Origin: Sideroxydans sp. CL21
GTDB taxonomy: Bacteria; Pseudomonadota; Gammaproteobacteria; Burkholderiales; Gallionellaceae
DNA: 64,000 nt
Direction: 5' to 3'
Assembly: GCF_902459525.1 (NCBI RefSeq)
Contig: NZ_LR699166.1
Span: 1,093,501 to 1,157,500, forward strand
In this document: positions 35,953 to 42,446 of the stretch, in pieces
Numbering within the stretch: the stretch's first letter is position 1
How the letters are laid out: each line of letters opens with the position of its first letter
Position numbers and translations under genes: made by a program
Notes under the pieces: generated by a model
Database searches by the model: none
The model's input: the letters and a program-made list of their open reading frames with translations, nothing else
What the model was told of the DNA's origin: nothing

Positions 35953-35988
35953 GGCGATTATTTGCCTGAAAATGTCATGAAGGTTTTG

Positions 35989-35994
35989 ATTGTA
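35989..35994 (-). promoter_or_regulatory. Possible -10 element of the rhodanese gene
   Basis: TACAAT on the minus strand 37 nt before the ATG, preceded by CTCCGG. No clear -35. Confidence 0.35.
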
Positions 35995-36016
35995 CCGGAG
36001 TCGATATTGATGAGTC

Positions 36017-36062
36017 CGTTCGCGTTGAGCCCTTCGACCCGGCTCGGGACAGGCCTGTCGAA
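36017..36062. repeat. REP-like palindromic element
   Basis: CCGTTCGCGTTGAGCC at its left end, then TTCGAC (36033-36038) and GTCGAA (36057-36062) around CCGGCTCGGGACAGGCCT. Same family as the element at 28962-29027. Confidence 0.7.
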
Positions 36063-36120
36063 ATATGATTGGCCACATTCTTGCACCCAGGAAACGATGA
36101 TGCACCTCTCCTGCAACAAG

Positions 36121-36142
36121 AAAGGCGACCCCGGTCGCCTTT
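36121..36142 (-). terminator. Terminator of the small lipoprotein gene
   Basis: AAAGGCGACC (36121-36130) pairs with GGTCGCCTTT (36133-36142); on the minus strand it is followed by CTTGTTG after the stem T run. It lies 67 bp after the lipoprotein stop. Confidence 0.7.
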
Positions 36143-36208
36143 GTCGGTAAATATTGTCCGGGATGCGCCGAATCAAACACGCTACTTCAGTTTCCTCGCG
36201 CCTGATAT

Positions 36209-36400
36209 CTACTTCTTGTCGCCTTTGCTGGCGTCCTGAATCTTGTCTCCGGCTTTTTCAATCTGCTGGCCGGTTTTATCGACTGCGTTATCGACTGCTT
36301 TGCCGGCTTTTTCTGCCGGGCCTTCCTTCTGGCAGGCAGACAGCATCCCAATGATTCCACACATGATGAGGGTCACACTGATGGTTTTTTGAATCTTCAT
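36209..36400 (-). CDS. Small lipoprotein with amphipathic repeats
   Basis: 63 residues: signal peptide with lipobox LSAC (MLSACQKEG), then a charged helix of near-repeats (EKAGKAVDNAVDKTGQQI, EKAGDKIQDA). GGGAGAAT lies upstream of the ATG at 36400. Resembles small entericidin/YdbJ-like stress lipoproteins in style but I cannot assign a family. Confidence 0.7.
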   Translation of the reverse strand: MKIQKTISVTLIMCGIIGMLSACQKEGPAEKAGKAVDNAVDKTGQQIEKAGDKIQDASKGDKK

Positions 36401-36544
36401 TTTTGAATTCTCCCGATGATGTAATGAGCGTACAGCCTCCGTATCAGTGAAGGTGCATGTCTCAAGCTGAACGGCTAAAGTTGTTGTTAGCGCGGAAACA
36501 CCAAGTGGCAGCTCGCCGCTGCAATTGAGCGTCACCGTAACAAT

Positions 36545-36718
36545 TCAAAAACGCTTGACGGCTTCTTTTGCATCGCCAAAGGATTTTTCGGCTTTGCCCG
36601 CGATTTGTTTATTGAGGCCGTTGACTTGCTGTTCCTTGCTGCCGACCAGTTTGCCGGCTTCTTCCTGCACCTTGCCGACGACATCTTTTGCAGCACCTTT
36701 GATTTGATTCTTGTTCAT
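36545..36718 (-). CDS. CsbD-family stress protein
   Basis: About 57 residues: MNKNQIKGAAKDVVGKVQEE is the CsbD family opening, followed by GKLVGSKEQQVNG. In-frame ATGs at 36733, 36724 and 36718 exist; the GGAG at about 36730 fits the 36718 start best. CsbD-like proteins are small, hydrophilic and induced by general stress in many bacteria; molecular role unknown. Lies upstream of the lipoprotein gene on the same strand. Confidence 0.8.
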   Translation of the reverse strand: MNKNQIKGAAKDVVGKVQEEAGKLVGSKEQQVNGLNKQIAGKAEKSFGDAKEAVKRF

Positions 36719-36997
36719 GATCATGTTCTCCATTCAAATTGGCAGGTTAGCCCTGCTGGAGTTTCAGATTGAATGAAAAGATGCCGCAAATCTGTGCGGC
36801 AACGAACTCAAGCAAGGTGGTGACAAGGGTGATTCCATAGTTCGGAAATAACTGCATGTCTTGATTGTGCCGGATGCGATATTGATGGGGCGGAGGTTAT
36901 ATCCGGCCTTGCGTCGGAGAAGCGTTGCAATGCCCGTCGGGGTGCAGCGGGTCGCGGGATCTCTGCTGAATTGGCAAGTAACGTCACCAATGGGAAT

Positions 36998-37207
36998 CTA
37001 TTGCGATGCTGAGCCCTTTTGTTCTTTATCGGGTGTATCAGCTTCTTCTTTTCCAAATTCGAACCAGTCACTTCCAAACAACTCAATCGGATGCTGCGCA
37101 CGATCCGAACCGTTGCCGCAATTCATAGAATCCACAGAGCAATATTTGTCACAACCCCAGCAAATCCGCTCAGGGTGTGCCGGATGTATTGGGAATTTTT
37201 TGGCCAT
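36998..37207 (-). CDS. DUF3079 family protein
   Basis: 69 residues from the ATG at 37207. MAKKFPIHPAHPERICWGCD followed by KYCSVDSMNCGNGSDR and HPIELFG matches my memory of DUF3079, a small Cys-containing family of proteobacteria. The CWGCDKYC cluster suggests metal binding. Overlapping plus-strand frames look like shadows. Function unknown. Confidence 0.75.
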   Translation of the reverse strand: MAKKFPIHPAHPERICWGCDKYCSVDSMNCGNGSDRAQHPIELFGSDWFEFGKEEADTPDKEQKGSASQ

Positions 37208-37406
37208 TTTACATTTCTTAAGACTTGGCAATTGAGTGACGATACGTATCTATCGGTTAACCTTTGTGTTCTTTGCCTCTATGGATACTCATTTATTTCC
37301 AGATGAATATTTGCAAGGTGGGCAGCCCATTTAATTTTCAGCCCTGATCATCGCGTTCTTACTCCGAAATTTGTATCCGTTCTTCCTGCTCATTATGCAA
37401 TAACAT

Positions 37407-37431
37407 AAACATGTATATATTATACATGTTT
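37407..37431. promoter_or_regulatory. Perfect 11-bp-arm palindrome, operator-like
   Basis: AAACATGTATA (37407-37417), TAT, TATACATGTTT (37421-37431). Immediately followed by AAAGGGGG. Size and symmetry suit a dimeric repressor. Confidence 0.55.
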
Positions 37432-37706
37432 AAAGGGGGATGGGAAGCCAGCCCGGATATCATTACGGAAAGCGGGGGTTCCAATGGAAAGATACGAGAT
37501 CACCAAGAAGAAACAGGCAGCGGTGCGATGCTCGGTTCGAATTGATTCGGGTTATCCAAACGATCGCCGAGACGCGGCTTTGAACTATAGATCACTCAGA
37601 TATCTTCTTGCGTTATCCGCATGAAGCTTGGAACGCGAAACTGCGACATTCAGATGTCTGCCTCGCCCGCTGAAAACTGACATCAATTTACCATGGCAGC
37701 ATCGCA
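37432..37706. other. Region after the palindrome with weak small frames
   Basis: Two overlapping plus-strand frames begin here: 47 codons from 37440 (GGGGG touching the ATG) and 46 codons from 37484 (AGCGGGGG upstream, product starting MERYEITKKKQAAVRCSV). Neither resembles anything I know and they overlap in different frames, so at most one is real. The upstream AT-rich part (37208-37406) holds nothing I can name. Confidence 0.3.
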
Positions 37707-37970
37707 CTACTTCTGATTGAACAGATCATCCAGCGGATTTCTCCGGGCAGGCGCACCTGCGGAGACTTTCTGCACCGTGAATTCCTCTTCGATGTTGTCG
37801 CGATAAAAGCTCCAGGCCGCCCCCGAGCTGCCGAGTCGGCGCCAGATGTCCTCTCCGACGCCGCTGTATTGCAGCGTGTCGCCATTGTCGAGCTGTACCT
37901 GCAGCATGCGTGATCGCACGTCGTAGCCGATGGCGCGCAGTTTGCCGGAATTGATTTTTTTCATTTCCAT
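37707..37970 (-). CDS. KTSC-domain protein
   Basis: 87 residues. INSGKLRAIGYDVRSRMLQV, then DTLQYSGVGEDIWRRL and FYRDNIEEEF follow the KTSC domain pattern (named for its occurrence next to lysyl-tRNA synthetase). A short tail PARRNPLDDLFNQK follows. Function unclear, possibly RNA-related. An in-frame ATG at 37964 is an alternative start. Preceded on its strand by a copy of the repeated promoter (38278-38307) about 300 nt upstream. Confidence 0.75.
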   Translation of the reverse strand: MEMKKINSGKLRAIGYDVRSRMLQVQLDNGDTLQYSGVGEDIWRRLGSSGAAWSFYRDNIEEEFTVQKVSAGAPARRNPLDDLFNQK

Positions 37971-38160
37971 CGTTCTGGGGTTCCGGTAGTTAACTATTTA
38001 GACCACACGACATTGCCGTTGACTGAATAGCGAGAACATCCGGCATTCAATGTAGCCAGTTTTTATCCATAAAACCAGACTTGCCGACGAAGCTGATCAC
38101 GCGTCCGTCGCTATGAACCACATCCACCCTTTTGAGCAAGTGATGCTATTGGCAATGAGG

Positions 38161-38307
38161 CTTCCCAGTCACACGGGTAACGTCTTGCGCCAGACCTCCT
38201 GTTCCCGGGATGCCGCCGAGAGTCCCGCACCGAACTTGCGTTGCGGTGTGCGAGTCGCGGATCTGCAACTCGGACGCACTTTATGTGAGTTACTTGCGTA
38301 GTGTCAA
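38161..38307 (-). repeat. Promoter-leader repeat, copy A (long form)
   Basis: On the minus strand: promoter, then bases related to copies B and C (CAnTTGCAnATCCGC, a CACACCG/CGGTGTG-type hairpin, CAGGAGG, CTGGCGCAAGA, GGGAAG). It ends at about 38161. Confidence 0.65.
38278..38307 (-). promoter_or_regulatory. Repeated promoter, copy A (towards the KTSC gene)
   Basis: TTGACA, 18-bp spacer CTACGCAAGTAACTCACA, TAAAGT. Same layout as copies at 39398, 41195, 42417 and 45333. Confidence 0.7.
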
Positions 38308-38444
38308 TGAAGTTGTCAGAGGGTATGCAGTGTGTCGGTGTAGATAAAAATAAATTAAAGGAGACGCCGATTATGTCTGCTTTGCCCTCTCACGGTAGGA
38401 GAGGGAATTTGTTCGGCATTCCTTGAATCTGGCGGCCGGGATCG

Positions 38445-39104
38445 TCAGAAATTGTAGATGCCGATGTAATGGGTGGTTTCCTGTTGTTCGTTCTTTACTG
38501 CGGTTATCGTCAGCCAGAATGGATGGAGGATGCGACCTTCCTTGCTCCTGATGCGGATTTCCCCACTCCAGTGGCCGGTCTGCAATAGCTGCTTCCAAAG
38601 TTGCTCGTAATATTTTCGATCATGCAGTCCGGATTTGAAGATGCGAGGATTCTTCCCGACGATTTCTTCCATGTTGTAGCCCAACTTGTCCAATAACTTC
38701 CGGTTGGCGCGGATGATGTTGGCTTTTGCATCGGTGATCAGGGTTGGATCCTTGATTTCGAAAGCGACAGCTGCAATGCGCAAATCTTCCTCAACCTGCT
38801 CGCGTTTTGCAATGTTCCGGACCAAAGGACGAAATATAAGATAGTAAAATATGGGGAACAGCAGCAGGGACAGCAATGCCGCATCCAGCAGGGCGGCCAA
38901 CGTTTCCGACATGGGCGGAAGCAGAGCCAATGCTCCCATCAAAAATGTTTCAATGAAGAATACAGATCCAATCAATACGACCAGCAATCTTCTGACCGAC
39001 TGCTGGTTTTCCCTGTCGTGTTTTTTTAGGTGGGCTATTGAGCGTTTAAACATGGCTGGTTCATTTTCGTTAAGTTTTTTTAATAGGGAAACTACCTGTT
39101 CCAT
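38445..39104 (-). CDS. Membrane PAS-domain protein, probably missing its output domain
   Basis: 219 residues. A basic N-terminal helix, two membrane spans (about 39-58 and 70-92), then one PAS domain (about 105-215) containing LITDAKANIIRANRKLLDKL and NPRIFKSGLHDRKYYEQLW. The protein stops at HYIGIYNF, the point where related proteins continue into DITERK and a GGDEF domain. The same PAS type is complete in the protein at 47221-49620. So this is either a stand-alone sensor or a truncated remnant. Copy B of the repeated promoter lies about 290 nt upstream. Confidence 0.75.
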   Translation of the reverse strand: MEQVVSLLKKLNENEPAMFKRSIAHLKKHDRENQQSVRRLLVVLIGSVFFIETFLMGALALLPPMSETLAALLDAALLSLLLFPIFYYLIFRPLVRNIAKREQVEEDLRIAAVAFEIKDPTLITDAKANIIRANRKLLDKLGYNMEEIVGKNPRIFKSGLHDRKYYEQLWKQLLQTGHWSGEIRIRSKEGRILHPFWLTITAVKNEQQETTHYIGIYNF

Positions 39105-39269
39105 TCCTGTGTCTGAGAAACAAGATCAGTCGTTAATTTTGAAAACTCTGGTGTTGGAGATATCGCATTCGTGCCGGGGCTCGCGGCGAATAAGCTCGTT
39201 GCATTGCGATTATTTGGTGGTCGTGTAGAGATTGATTTTTCAAGTGGTTCCCCTTTGGTAACTGGTGTG

Positions 39270-39427
39270 TCGTTGCGACGCTTCCCATGCGTGAAAGATA
39301 TCCTTGGGCCAGCGGTCTCGTACCGGGGATTCCGCTGTAAGCCTCACACCGTACGTGCGGTGTTGATGTGTCTGTGGCGGATATGCAAGTGGGTCTTACT
39401 GTAGGGGAGGCGGAAGGGATATGTCAA
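39270..39427 (-). repeat. Promoter-leader repeat, copy B (long form)
   Basis: Promoter then CCCACTTGCATATCCGCC, ACACCGCACGTACGGTGT hairpin, GAGGCTTACAGCGGAATCC, then a weaker match (GCTGGCCCAAGGAT, ATGGGAAG). Best long match to copy C. Confidence 0.75.
39398..39427 (-). promoter_or_regulatory. Repeated promoter, copy B (towards the PAS gene)
   Basis: TTGACA, spacer TATCCCTTCCGCCTCCCC (18), TACAGT. Confidence 0.7.
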
Positions 39428-39618
39428 TGAAGTTGCCGGGGAAACATGCGTTGCAACCCTGCATGTAAAATTTGCGTTAAGCAGTCCGGTTACCGGGCAC
39501 AGCCTTTGTCCAATCGCAGTGTTCGTTACCGTACTGAATACTTCATGTTCCTCGGGTATATTCGTAACAAATTATCGCTACTCTGTTCAGGGCGGCTGAT
39601 TAAAAACGAGGGGGATAT
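39428..39618. other. Intergenic, likely promoter region of the small plus-strand gene
   Basis: No gene seen. Holds sequence between promoter copy B and the ribosome site of the 56-residue frame. Confidence 0.3.
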
Positions 39619-39789
39619 ATGTGCTCAAAAAGTTTTTTAGCACGGTGGGAAATGTACTTCAAAGCAAAAGATGAAGCTAAAAAGGAGGTCAAAGCTGAAT
39701 TGCCCTTGGATCCCCAAGTTGAACAAAGTGAAATCCACAGCCCGATTGTCGAGGTTTCCAAAATCGAGGATGTAAAGTCCCGATCCTGA
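39619..39789 (+). CDS. Small charged protein (56 residues), unknown
   Basis: Starts ATG after GAGGGGG at 6-nt spacing. The product begins MCSKSFLARWEMYFKAKDEA and continues as a Lys/Glu-rich helix, then an acidic tail ending KSRS. Codon use and the very good ribosome site suggest a real gene. It has no family I know. It lies 101 bp upstream of the persulfide dioxygenase-like gene on the same strand and could be its operon partner. Confidence 0.5.
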   Translation: MCSKSFLARWEMYFKAKDEAKKEVKAELPLDPQVEQSEIHSPIVEVSKIEDVKSRS

Positions 39790-39890
39790 GCAGTCATCAA
39801 GGCTGCGTATAACCGTACCATCCGCACGAATTCGATGAACTTGTAGTCCGTGCGCATCAAATGCTTCCAAATAATAATCGAGGTTTATCC

Positions 39891-40640
39891 ATGATATTCC
39901 GGCAGCTGTTTGAACCGATTTCGAGCACCTATACCTACTTGCTGGGCTGCCAGATTACAGGCCAGGCCATTCTGATCGATCCGGCAATGCCTGCCTGGGA
40001 ACGCGATCTGGAGGTGATAAACGGGCTGGGGTTGAAGCTAGTCTATACGCTGGATACGCACATTCACGCAGACCATATCACCGCGGCCAGCAAGCTCAAG
40101 CAAATGGTCGGGAGCAAAATTGCAGGTCCGTCATTGGACAAACTACCCTGCACCGATGTCCCGCTGTACGAAGGCACGCGTTTGCAGGTTGGGAGCATCC
40201 TGATCGACCCGTTGCACACTCCCGGACACACCGACAATCATTTCTCGTATCTGGCGGACGACCGCATTTTCACAGGTGATGCTTTGCTTATCGACGGATG
40301 TGGCCGTACGGATTTTCAAAGCGGGGATGCGGAGACCTTATACCGGACGATCACGCAAAAACTGTTTACCCTGCCTGCGGATACGCTGGTATTTCCGGCA
40401 CATGATTATCAGGGCCGTCGCGTTTCCACCATCGAGCAGGAAAAAACACGCAACCCCAATATCGGGAACCGGAAAAACCTGGAGGAATTCGTGAAGATCA
40501 TGCAGGGGATGAAGCTCAGCTATCCCAAGTTTATCGACTACGCGGTGCCCGGGAACAAAGCCTGCGGAACCTGCCCGCCGGACGTTCCTGAGAATCTGCA
40601 GCAGTATTGCGAGTCAATGGGTGTCAGCCATCAGGGTTGA
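39891..40640 (+). CDS. Metallo-beta-lactamase-fold persulfide (sulfur) dioxygenase-like protein
   Basis: 249 residues from the ATG at 39891 (GAGG 8 nt before). Metal motif THIHADH, then HTPGHT, GDALLIDGCGRTDFQSGD and PAHDYQG; the DxCGRTDFQxGD stretch is typical of ETHE1/SdoA persulfide dioxygenases, which oxidise glutathione persulfide to sulfite. A C-terminal extension CGTCPPDVPENLQQYC is extra. A rhodanese gene faces it, consistent with a sulfide detoxification pair. Confidence 0.85.
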   Translation: MIFRQLFEPISSTYTYLLGCQITGQAILIDPAMPAWERDLEVINGLGLKLVYTLDTHIHADHITAASKLKQMVGSKIAGPSLDKLPCTDVPLYEGTRLQVGSILIDPLHTPGHTDNHFSYLADDRIFTGDALLIDGCGRTDFQSGDAETLYRTITQKLFTLPADTLVFPAHDYQGRRVSTIEQEKTRNPNIGNRKNLEEFVKIMQGMKLSYPKFIDYAVPGNKACGTCPPDVPENLQQYCESMGVSHQG

Positions 40641-40658
40641 CCTGCAGACCGCATAAAC

Positions 40659-40688
40659 TGACAAGCAAAGAGCCCTCTCCGCTTGTCA
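40659..40688. terminator. Bidirectional terminator-like hairpin between convergent genes
   Basis: TGACAAGC (40659-40666) and GCTTGTCA (40681-40688), 14-nt loop; no good T-tract. Confidence 0.4.
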
Positions 40689-40706
40689 TGGGTCAAGCCG
40701 CCTTCT

Positions 40707-41129
40707 TTAGTATTCCGCCTCGCGGACTTGCGGCATACCTTCAGCTTCCCAGCGTGCCATGCCTCCGGCAAGGTTGATCACCTTCTTATAACCCATCATC
40801 TGCAGCACGGCAGCCGCCATGGCCGAACGGCCGCTGGTGGCACAGCAGACGACAACCTGCCGATCGCGTGCGCCGGACAGGGGCGGGTAATGCTTGGGGT
40901 AACTGGTGTCGGCGGCAGCCTCGATGATGCCGCGCGGTACGAGATGCGCGTCGGCAATATGTCCGTGCTCGAACTCGGCTGCTTCGCGCACATCGACAAG
41001 CAAAAGGTCTTCCCGGGCATCCAGCTTGGCCTTGAGCTCCGCAGGAGTGATTTCGGTGATGCAGGATTTCGCAGCGCGTACGAAATCCATCAGGCCGGCA
41101 GGTTGTTCGGGTTTGAATAAGTTATACAT
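40707..41129 (-). CDS. Single-domain rhodanese (sulfurtransferase)
   Basis: 140 residues. LLLVDVREAAEFEHGHIADA, then the active loop VVCCATSGRSAMAA and a final NLAGGMARWEAEG. A short N-terminal extension (MYNLFKPEQPAGLMDFVRAA) lacks a signal peptide, so cytoplasmic. Carries sulfur on the loop Cys. Likely works with the persulfide dioxygenase facing it. Promoter copy D starts about 65 nt before its ATG. Confidence 0.88.
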   Translation of the reverse strand: MYNLFKPEQPAGLMDFVRAAKSCITEITPAELKAKLDAREDLLLVDVREAAEFEHGHIADAHLVPRGIIEAAADTSYPKHYPPLSGARDRQVVVCCATSGRSAMAAAVLQMMGYKKVINLAGGMARWEAEGMPQVREAEY

Positions 41130-41175
41130 TGTTGGTTCTTTCTTTCATGAGTAACGAGGGATGATTGCGAAGTTC

Positions 41176-41224
41176 GGATTTGCAACTGGGACGAACTGTA
41201 GGGGACTTGATCGGGGCATGTCAA
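41176..41224 (-). repeat. Promoter repeat, copy D (short form)
   Basis: TTGACA, spacer TGCCCCGATCAAGTCCCC, TACAGT, then TCGTCCCAGTTGCAAATCCG as in copies B and C; similarity is lost after about 41176. Confidence 0.75.
41195..41224 (-). promoter_or_regulatory. Repeated promoter, copy D (towards the rhodanese gene)
   Basis: The -35 is at 41219-41224, the -10 at 41195-41200, with an 18-bp spacer. About 66 nt from the -10 to the start codon. Confidence 0.75.
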
Positions 41225-41282
41225 TGCTACTGGTACAAGGGGTATGGAGGCATGTCCCGGCATATGCGGAACATGGGGTTCC

Positions 41283-41624
41283 CTATTTTGCGCTGTTGAT
41301 GGCGTCTATCTTTTTGTTGTACTCATCCGTTGCGTGATTGCATTGCCTGATGGTCTTGATCAATGCATCGACTGTCATGCCGCACTCCCGCAGGGCTTGG
41401 CGATCGGCCTGCATGGTGTCGACCACCGTGGCGAACGTCGCGTTGTCTTCAAGCTGTCTGGGCGGCAGACATTTGCTTGCCAGCAGCTGCGCGCTGGCAT
41501 CGCAACCGACGGCATGGGGAACAACGGGCACGGTTCTGCATCCTGCCATGAACAGACTGGCCAACAACATTGGCGTGAGTCTTGAACAAATGAATCCCGA
41601 CGATCTCCTGAATGTTTTCATCAT
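41283..41624 (-). CDS. o-spanin (Rz1)-like lipoprotein
   Basis: 113 residues. N-terminal signal with lipobox LFMAGC (Cys about 29), a proline-containing segment RTVPVVP, Cys residues in KCLPP, RECGM and RQCNH, and a C-terminal helix DRQALRECGMTVDALIKTI. Overlaps the upstream coiled-coil protein by 4 nt. This pairing (membrane coiled coil followed by a small outer-membrane lipoprotein) and the C-terminal pattern resemble phage Rz/Rz1 spanins. It is not embedded in recognisable prophage genes. Confidence 0.6.
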   Translation of the reverse strand: MMKTFRRSSGFICSRLTPMLLASLFMAGCRTVPVVPHAVGCDASAQLLASKCLPPRQLEDNATFATVVDTMQADRQALRECGMTVDALIKTIRQCNHATDEYNKKIDAINSAK

Positions 41625-42133
41625 TTACTCTCCGCTACATTCGTTTCATTCAGCGCCTCAACTACGCTGTGTGGAGCACGGGCTTGCAGGCATGCATCGC
41701 CCGCGCTTTCCTGCTGCAGGTTTCCCCGTTCTTTCTGCAGGCGCGCGATTTCCAGTTCGATTTTGGCCTTTTCGGCTCCGCTCGCGCTGTCTCGCTGGCT
41801 AATGAGCGATTTCAGCCTGTTATCGGATTCGGCGAGAGTTGCGGTTGTATGCGTGATCGTGTTTGCCAGTTCTGAATTTTTACGGCGCCATCCGGCCATT
41901 CGTGCGTCGTTGTCCTTGCGTATCGCGGCAAGTTCTTGCCGTTGCTTTTCGTCGATGCTTTCCAGTTCTGTCTTGAGCCGGGAGATGGTTGTCATACGTT
42001 CCGTTTCGAGCGTCTTGCCGGTTTCGATTGCCTTGCCAAGCGCTTCGCGTGCATCCCTGCCACGGTAATCGCCGATAAAGTATCCGGCCAGCAATCCCGA
42101 AACGAGTACCAGCAGCAGTATGAAGTTTCTCAT
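41621..42133 (-). CDS. i-spanin (Rz)-like coiled-coil membrane protein
   Basis: 170 residues from the ATG at 42133, preceded by GCGGGGAA. One N-terminal membrane span (FILLLVLVSGLLAGYFIG), then a long periplasmic coiled coil (about 35-150) rich in Glu, Arg, Lys and Leu heptads. The layout suits an inner-membrane spanin; a general coiled-coil envelope protein is the alternative. The promoter (copy C) begins at the end of emrB. Confidence 0.6.
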   Translation of the reverse strand: MRNFILLLVLVSGLLAGYFIGDYRGRDAREALGKAIETGKTLETERMTTISRLKTELESIDEKQRQELAAIRKDNDARMAGWRRKNSELANTITHTTATLAESDNRLKSLISQRDSASGAEKAKIELEIARLQKERGNLQQESAGDACLQARAPHSVVEALNETNVAESK

Positions 42134-42239
42134 TCGGTTTTCCCCGCTCGAAACGAAATGATTCCAGGGAAAGGCCGGTAAAGTAAGGTGAGACATGCAA
42201 TCAAGAGATTCCCCTTTGTTGAACAAGAGACGCTGCTGG

Positions 42240-42446
42240 CAATACTTCCCGCCGTTGCGGAAGTCTTTTCTTGCGCCAGCCTCCTGTCACCCGAAAGGGT
42301 ACGCCGGTGGGTGCACGACGGCTTCGCCGTGACCCTCCCGCTGTCTGGATCCCGCTGTGAGCCTCACACCGTGCCTGCGGTGTGATATGCGTGTGGCGGA
42401 TTTGCAAGTGGGGCGAACTTTATGGGAGTTGCTCGGGTAGTGTCAA
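42240..42446 (-). repeat. Promoter-leader repeat, copy C (long form)
   Basis: Promoter, CCCACTTGCAAATCCGCC, hairpin TCACACCG-CAGGCA-CGGTGTGA, GGCTCACAGCGGGATCC. After an extra internal segment with two more GC hairpins come GACAGGAGGCTGGCGCAAGA and GGCGGGAAG. Confidence 0.75.
42417..42446 (-). promoter_or_regulatory. Repeated promoter, copy C (towards the spanin-like pair)
   Basis: TTGACA, spacer CTACCCGAGCAACTCCCA, TAAAGT. The TGA inside TTGACA is the emrB stop codon. Confidence 0.75.

Noticed and set aside
35953-36180. N-terminal extension of the rhodanese to 267 residues
   Set aside because: The extension translates a REP element and has no ribosome site; the ATG at 35952 fits the family start.
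36861-37306. Plus-strand frames of 124 and 95 residues
   Set aside because: They overlap the DUF3079 gene antisense and show no domain or ribosome site.
38385-38405. CCCTCTC/GAGAGGG hairpin as terminator of the PAS gene
   Set aside because: 7-bp stem without a T-tract on either strand; more likely a small repeat. A 16-codon frame with a good AAAGGAG (38374) runs through it but is too short to call.
39270-39427. Guanidine-II (mini-ykkC) riboswitch near a multidrug exporter
   Set aside because: The CACACCG/CGGTGTG hairpin in copy B has an ACGT loop by chance; copies A and C lack the ACGR loops, and only one such hairpin is present instead of two.
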